64,000 bases of DNA from Dictyophora rubrovolvata (Eukaryota > Basidiomycota > Agaricomycetes > Phallales > Phallaceae): contig CP114123.1 in the NCBI GenBank assembly GCA_029959195.1, positions 1,240,001 to 1,304,000 of the forward strand, given 5' to 3'. Of this stretch, positions 57,483 to 64,000 are shown piece after piece. Within the stretch, counting starts at the first letter, position 1. Every line of letters starts with the position of its first letter. Both the position numbers and the translations under genes were made by a program. The notes below the pieces were generated by a model. The model saw only the letters and a list, made by a program, of their open reading frames with translations. It ran no database searches and was not told the origin of the DNA.

Positions 57483-59109
57483 TTATGGAAAGACGGATAA
57501 GACCACATTTCTACCGCTGCCCAGGTTTTGTTCAAATAAATTGTTCATCTGTATGGTCCGCCCAGGCAGGTTTTCGACTAAATATAAGTAACGATCAATC
57601 AGAATTAGACTTTCTATGACGGGACCGATTCTACTTCGTAAAGCATGAAGAACCTCTAATTGCGATTTTAAGCTTGAATCAACCTCATCGCATGACTCGT
57701 ATATTAAATTCGTGTCTAATTTCCGTGTGGCCTCGGAGACGAACTTTCCGAAAGTGGTGTATGCGGAGTCAGGCAAACGACCTATCTTTATGGATCGAGC
57801 TGTCTTGGAAACCTCCGGGTCACATTGAGAAAGGATTAGTTTTCCTAGAAGAGCTCTATACACGACTTTGCGAATGGCTAGATCGGCAATTGTCTTTGTG
57901 GAAGAATTATTCGTCCACTGAAGGGGAGATTGAGAAGCCAAGCTGCGGTGGTTGTAGGACAGATACAATTTGGTTTCTAATTCATCGTTTTCATCAACGA
58001 CCAGTTTAGATAAGGGGAAATCTACAAAGATTACAAAAAATCCGTAGACAGTTACCCTTTCTAAACACGCACCTGCTTCAGGAGACATTAGGTTATAGCA
58101 ACAACCTGCTACCGTTAAACCCGCCGCGAACCAAGCACGATCGGGTGTAATCCGAGAATTCTCCACAAAGAAACGAAATATATCAGGTGTAAGAGAGCCG
58201 CAAGCGTGCAGAGCAATACACATAATCGGAATAGGATCTGTTGTTGAATCGTTGGAAAGCCACTCAGTCACGGACTGCTGGAGACTGGTTGGATTGACGA
58301 CGATGGTTTGATGTAATAAGGTTCCCTCCCGTTTCTGTTCGCCAACCGGTCCCTGAGACGAGTCCGAACTGCAAGGACGCAATTCTGCCGCAGCTGGTTG
58401 ACTCAGTTGCAGCTCACGCAGTTTTTGCTTTCGCTGGGTTTTCGTAATATTATTTGTACGCCTTTCAGAACCTTTGGTTTGGACTTGAGAGAAGTCCAGA
58501 GCCAAGACATTCATCGAAAGTGGCGGCTGAGTCAGAGTTCTCGAAAGATACCCCTGGAAATTCAAGTCAGATAATGGTAAAGATCGTTTGGGGTAAAGAT
58601 TGACGGACTTGTCCAGCGCCTGCGTCAATAATATATTTTACGTCACTAGGACTTTTCAAAATAACAGAAAGAAAAGATATCATCTGGGACACCTCGTGAG
58701 CCTTCTTTGGAGACATTCCACGTAATAGCCGTGAGTTTGATTGACTGAATTCAAAATCAACTTCTCGGGGTAAGGTAAGAGAATCAATTCGGTGGAGTAG
58801 CTCATTAAGCGGCTGAGGAATACTGGAGTAACAGCTGGAATCAAGGCCATATCCGGGAACAAGGCATTTCCAAATATCATTTCCTCCGCCGGCCCAATCC
58901 CACCAGGGTAACCATTCGTGCTCCGGACCATCGTTGGCTATATCATTGGGATGCGATTCTAGTAATGATCGAACAAGCGGTGTAGTTAAAAAATTTAAGC
59001 ATGCTGCGACATAATTTTGAATCGTAGTTTTTGAGGTACCGTTGATTGTGTCATCGCGAAATGCAGCTGGCAATTGATTTGGTGATAGACCCCTTAAAGA
59101 CTGTTCCAT
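57483..59109 (-). CDS. METTL25/RRNAD1-like methyltransferase-domain protein
   Basis: Exons 59109-58609, 58553-58073 and 58021-57483 close in phase to 506 residues. The family has a Rossmann methyltransferase core with unproven substrate. Motif I is interrupted by intron 1 (YIIDAGAGQ|GYLSRTLTQ). Further marks are HEVSQMISFLSVIL before it, MNVLALDFSQVQTKGSERR, PIPIMCIALHACGSLTPDIF, AGCCYNLMSPEADFPLSKLV and the C-terminal helical part RKVVYRALLGKLIL. A polar insert of about 70 residues (QKLRELQLSQPAAAELRPCS and after) separates the core strands. Both introns are canonical. The gene runs in the same direction as the DUF6533 gene and ends 244 bp from its start. Confidence 0.87.
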
Positions 59110-59355
59110 AGTGTCAAATCGATAGCAAAAATAGAGTTTTTGTACCTGTTAACGTCAAATATCCGATCAGGTTAGGGAAGGAAGGAATGCACGCACATAG
59201 TTCCGGAGACAACCCCTGTTCAAGTCTAATCGGAAACAGCCGTACGGTCACAATCATCACATTACTAAGGTAAAGTAAGAAGAGTTCAAAAATGATTATT
59301 GTCGAGCATTGTACTCGAAAGCGATTCTAACTACATACAGCTTGTCCCTTTATTT

Positions 59356-60080
59356 TACTTGTACTGAATTGGGGCCGAATTACTCGATACTTTTTGAGAC
59401 GCCGTGAATGCTCCTTCGTCAAGCAAGCTAACGTTATCAGATTCTTGAGCTAATACTAGTTTGCCATCATAAAGCTGAGATTGGTGGCGGTAGTAATTAG
59501 GCGGTGAAGAGTAATTACGACTTTAGACGAGACTTGCAAAAGATCTTGTCCCTGGAGCGACTTCGTTATATCCTAGACTGCTGCACATATTGATGTATGG
59601 ATGACATGTTCCATGTCTTGAATGTAAGACACGTAATCACATCCGGAGGAAAGTATGTGAAAGGACGACTTGAACACGTTGACCTGTTGAGCTCGGACGC
59701 CAACAGAATCATTGTCTGTGTGTTTGAAATGTTCAACTAGTAGATTGAAGAAGATCACAAGTTTTCATCAATAGTCGAACAAAGATAGACAGTGCTTGTG
59801 AAAGTGACAACGAACATATCCATCTTCATGACTGTGGACCAAAAGCAAGTGCTTATCCCAAGTGAGACAGTGTCCCCTAAGGTCTTTGGATCATCACCCA
59901 TGGCAACTTGATTGACATTCCCGAGCAGGTTGGATTGGTCTCGTGGTCGATGGATTCGATAGCTTCGTACGTGTCATCATACAGAGACTTGTCGGAGTCA
60001 ATATCATGAACCACTGCCTCGTCAGAAGATGCATCCCTTCAACGTAGTCCTAGATTATCACCTGAAAGAGAGAACACGAA
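59356..60080 (-). pseudogene. Coding-like relic of an unknown gene
   Basis: Three stretches on the minus strand look like protein but lie in different frames. Near 60030-59880: VVHDIDSDKSLYDDTYEAIE. At 59758-59573: HFKHTDNDSVGVRAQQVNVF, then SSGCDYVSYIQDMEHVIHTS. Just before 59356: NYYRHQSQLYDGKLVLAQES, ending SNSAPIQYK before TAA. A TAG after CAAV is followed by DITKSLQGQDLLQVSSKVV in the same frame. I could not join the parts with proper splice sites. The family is not recognised. Confidence 0.3.
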
Positions 60081-60303
60081 TAGCAAACCAAACATATTGG
60101 AAAACCATTGACAGGAAGAGTTCCGAATGCTGTGGGGCTTGCTGCTCAGGTTGAACAGGAGATTAGTCAGCATCTGTCAGCATCCGCCCAACCTTCGGAA
60201 CTCCACGCCACTCAGGTCCGCGTGTCTTGCGTTCGTGGTGACTTCACAGCAAGCGCACATACCTTTCAAATTCAAACCGTCATCTAACATATAGCTATTG
60301 GCT

Positions 60304-63300
60304 ATGTTACGGCGACAAGCACTCAGGGCGGGACAGTCTCTGCGCTCTTTGCGCATCTCATCTAGCCTTATTTCTCGTCATCTTGCCTCGGCTGCACCCG
60401 GAACCGATATTTTTGCCAATGGAACGAATGCCTATTATGCAGAAGAAATGTATAAACGGTGGAGACACGACCCCAAGTCTGTTCATTCGTCTTGGGATGT
60501 TTATTTCTCCGGACTAGACAGAGGACTGCCTGGTCGGGACGCTTTTCAAGCACCACCTGCATTGGTTGTTAGGCCAGCTGATGGAGCTACACAATTGCAT
60601 GGCTTAGGCGGGCAAGAACTCAATGACCATTTGAAGGTATGGTGTGTTTTTATACAAGTGTTGCGTTTCGTAGTAATAATCATTTTGCGCAAAGGTCCAA
60701 TTGCTTGTTCGAGCCTATCAAGTTCGTGGTCACCACGTTGCAGAACTCGATCCTTTGGGGATCTTAGATGCTGACTTGGACAACATTCGGCCTGCTGAAT
60801 TAGAGTTAAGTCATTATGGATGGTCTGAACGCGATCTCGACAAGCAATTCACATTGGGTCCTGGTATTTTACCTCACTTCGCAACTGAGGAACGAAAGAC
60901 TATGACACTGCGGGAAATAATTAAAACCTGTAGGCGAATATACTGTAAGTTTCAAATATATATCCTGTATGTATGTATGGACTTGCTTGATGCTCTTTTT
61001 TAGGTGGTGCCGTTGGGATTCAATACATCCATATTCCCGACAAAGACCAGTGCGACTGGATCCGTGAACGTGTGGAAATTCCCAAACCTTGGAACTATAC
61101 CGGAGAAGAAAAAAGGATGATCTTAGACCGTATAATGTGGTCGGAAATGTTTGAGAAGTTTATTGCTAGCAAATATCCTAATGAGAAGCGATTCGGTTTG
61201 GAGGGATGCGAGACTCTTATACCCGGTATGAAGGCATTGATAGACCGCTCCGTTGATCATGGGGTAAAGTCCATCACTATCGGCATGCCTCATCGGGGTC
61301 GTCTCAATGTTCTGGCTAACGTGATTCGAAAACCTATAGAGGCCATCTTAAACGAGTTCTCTGGCAGTAACGATGCGTCGGAAGGAGGCGATGTCAAATA
61401 CCACCTTGGTGCAAATTACGTTCGACCTACACCCTCCGGAAAGCGTGTGGCTCTTTCGTTGGTTGCCAATCCGTCCCATTTGGAGGCTTGCACTCCCGTC
61501 GTACTCGGAAAAACCCGCGCTATCCAACATTTCGATAAAGACGAAAAGGAGCATAAAGTTGCCATGGCTGTGTTGCTTCACGGTGATGCAGCATTCGCTG
61601 GGCAAGGTGTAGTCTATGAGACCATGGGCTTCCATAATCTTCCTTGCTATGGCACTGGCGGCACCATACATTTGATCATCAATAACCAGATTGGTTTCAC
61701 TACTGATCCACGATTCGCTCGATCAACCCCATATCCTTCCGATATTGCCAAATCCATTGATGCACCGATATTTCACGTTAATGGCGACAACGTCGAAGCC
61801 GTTACATTCGTTTGCCAACTCGCCGCAGACTACCGAGCTAAATTCAAGAAGGACGTTGTCATCGATGTCGTTTGCTACCGTCGCTATGGACATAATGAAA
61901 CTGATCAGCCCAGTTTCACCCAGCCTAGAATGTACAAAGCTATCGAGAAGCAACCGACTCCATTGACACAATACACAAATTTCTTGGTTGGCCGCAAGAC
62001 CTTTACTGAGAAGGATATTGAGGAGCATCGGAAATGGGTTTGGGGAATGCTCGAGAAGGCTGCTGATGGAGCGAAGAATTACGTACCTTCAAGCAAGGAA
62101 TGGTTATCTGCTTCATGGCCGGGATTCCCCTCGCCTAAAGAATTAGCCGAGGTTACTCTTCGTTCCCGAAATACCGGCGTTTCCGAGGAGATCCTAAGGA
62201 AAGTTGGTCACGCCATATCTGTTCCTCCATCAAAATTCAACGTCCATCGCAACCTTGCTCGAATTCTAGCAACTCGGAGTAAAACTGTCGAAGAAGGTAG
62301 CGACATTGACTGGGCAACTGCTGAAGCGCTTGCGATTGGCACGCTCGCTCTTGAGCAGATTCATGTTCGTTTGTCTGGTCAGGATGTGGAGCGTGGTACC
62401 TTTTCGCAACGGCATGCTGTACTCCATGATCAAGAAACGGAAGAACAATATATCCCTCTCAATCACTTGGGTGGTAGCCAGGCTCGCTTCGTGGTCTGTA
62501 ATTCTTCGTTGTCTGAATACGGTGCCCTTGGATTTGAGCTTGGTTATTCGCTGGTATCTCCTGACTCCTTGACTATTTGGGAAGCTCAATTCGGTGACTT
62601 CGCAAATAATGCCCAAGTTGTTATCGATCAATACGTTGCGTCAGGTGAACGTAAATGGTTTCAACGCAATGGTTTAGTAATGAGTTTGCCACATGGATAT
62701 GACGGTCAAGGACCTGAACACTCTAGTGGACGTATTGAACGATTCTTGCAGCTCTGCGATGATAACCCACATGTATTCCCTTCCCCGGAAAAACTTGAGC
62801 GACAGCACCAGGATTGCAACATGCAGATTGCCTATCCCACGTATGTAAACGTTATTGTTCTGTTCTTGTGCGAATTGCATCGCTTACCTCCCGTTTATAT
62901 AGGGTTCCTTCTAACTACGTGAGTAGTCTTGCCAGATATCCTTTTTTTTAAAGTAACCACTAAACATTCTCGGATAGTTCCACGTCCTTCGTCGTCAAAT
63001 TCACCGTGACTATCGCAAGCCGGTAAATAGAACTTCCGTCATCAGCTAGTTAACCTAAAGCTTATTTTTGACTTTTAGCTCATTTTGTTCTTCTCTAAAT
63101 CTTTACTCCGACATCCTGCTGCAAGATCTAATATCTCGGAAATGACTGGCAACACTCATTTCCAGCGATATATTTCCGAATGTCACTCCGAGGAACTTGT
63201 TCAACCGGAAGAAATTAAGCGGCACGTATTGTGTAGCGGTAAGTTACGATCAGTTGTTATACTTGTTTAAGTTCGACATTAATGAATATGATGTTGTGAT

Positions 63301-63868
63301 TGATGTAGGCCAAGTATATTACACCCTTCTCGAAGAGCGCAGAAAACGTGGCATCAACAACATTGCTATAAGCAGATTAGAACAAATATCTCCTTTCCCA
63401 TATGACTTGGTGCGTTTCCGATGATTGTTATCCACCATTGAATTCCGTGCTTATGGAGTCGGTTTAGCTTACTCCAGATCTCGATCGCTATCCCAATGCT
63501 GATTTGCTCTGGTGCCAGGTAAAGTTTAAGCGTGTTAGTGAGATATGACAGTGATGAATCTGATTTTTATCTTTTTTTGAAGGAGGAGCCGTTGAACAAT
63601 GGTTCTTGGACTTATGTTGATCCGCGTATCCTCACCGCGTCTAGACAAACTCAATACCACAAGGACAAACGCCCACTCTATGCCGGACGTGCGCCAACTA
63701 GTTCAGTTGCTACCGGCCACAAGGTAAATTTTTACCAACTCCAGTACTTTACATTCCTTGGTTTACTCAACAACAATCCTGTAATAGGCTGTTCACAAGA
63801 AGGAAATTGAACAATTTATTACAGATGCGTTCGACCTTGAACGTGAACAATCCTGGGATCGCAAGTAA
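60304..63868 (+). CDS. KGD1: 2-oxoglutarate dehydrogenase E1 component, mitochondrial
   Basis: Ten exons: 60304-60636, 60695-60944, 61004-62840, 62903-62918, 62978-63022, 63079-63238, 63309-63409, 63468-63518, 63583-63723 and 63788-63868; phases close to 1004 residues, the usual length. The enzyme is the thiamine-diphosphate decarboxylase of the TCA-cycle complex. [20 protein letters not shown] is a typical mitochondrial targeting peptide; the ATG at 60304 is the first in frame. Marks: [160 protein letters not shown] and [19 protein letters not shown]. The end is EREQSWDRK. The 16-nt exon at 62903 encodes VPSNY. Confidence 0.96.
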
Positions 63869-64000
63869 GGAAACAAGAGAAAACGCGAACTAATAAATGT
63901 TTCCGTTTTCGAATCGTTTTTTGATCCGAATTTCAGACAGACTAGTAATTCTTTGTCTCCCAAACCAAAAAAAAAGCAGCTCTGTCGATATCTCCTTGTA

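Overview
The window is nuclear DNA of a filamentous basidiomycete, probably an Agaricomycete. The grounds are very dense short GT-AG introns (mostly 46-65 nt), a fungal phytochrome, a septation-network Cdc7 kinase, a DUF6533-type membrane protein, F-box proteins and a PIF1-helicase relic. I found no rRNA, tRNA, CRISPR or virus-like element. Gene models were built by hand from reading frames, splice sites and protein-family similarity recalled from memory. Where exon phases close over the whole gene I say so.

Layout. 0-14.5 kb is a compact housekeeping block: the 3' end of an unknown gene, EBP2 (rRNA processing), TAF6 (TFIID), mitochondrial uL5, an N-terminal amidase (NTA1 type), the 22-exon SIN kinase Cdc7 and a secreted M64 peptidase. 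14.6-20.1 kb is a 24-exon phytochrome hybrid histidine kinase. 20.1-24.4 kb has no intact gene; it holds a decayed kinase-like gene with unusual repeats. 24.4-33.9 kb carries a beta-helix protein, a possible 51-residue gene, an extremely intron-split MFS sugar transporter, V-ATPase subunit C and RNA polymerase I/III subunit AC40. 34-36 kb holds transposon-related relics. 36.3-45.2 kb has an Rck2/Srk1-like stress kinase with a long upstream region containing two CRE palindromes, then a large disordered protein. 46.7-51.1 kb has an F-box gene, a small membrane-protein gene ending in an inverted repeat, an F-box relic and an unknown two-exon gene. 51.1-55.3 kb is almost empty. 55.3-64 kb has a DUF6533 membrane protein, a METTL25/RRNAD1-like methyltransferase, a coding-like relic and 2-oxoglutarate dehydrogenase E1.

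Gene arrangement. Housekeeping genes alternate convergent and divergent pairs. Two pairs (TAF6/uL5m, 70 bp; VMA5/AC40, 142 bp) are so close at their starts that they must share promoter DNA. Several genes serve ribosome production or its transcription (EBP2, uL5m, AC40), and two serve energy metabolism or proton pumping (OGDH, VMA5). Sensing and signalling are represented by the phytochrome, the SIN kinase and the Rck2-like kinase. The most unusual signals are a direct repeat whose second copy lacks exactly a 50-bp GT...AG segment (22.5 kb), a 27-bp perfect inverted repeat that supplies the C-terminus and stop codon of a gene (48.6 kb), non-canonical GC-AG introns, and micro-exons of 10-19 nt.
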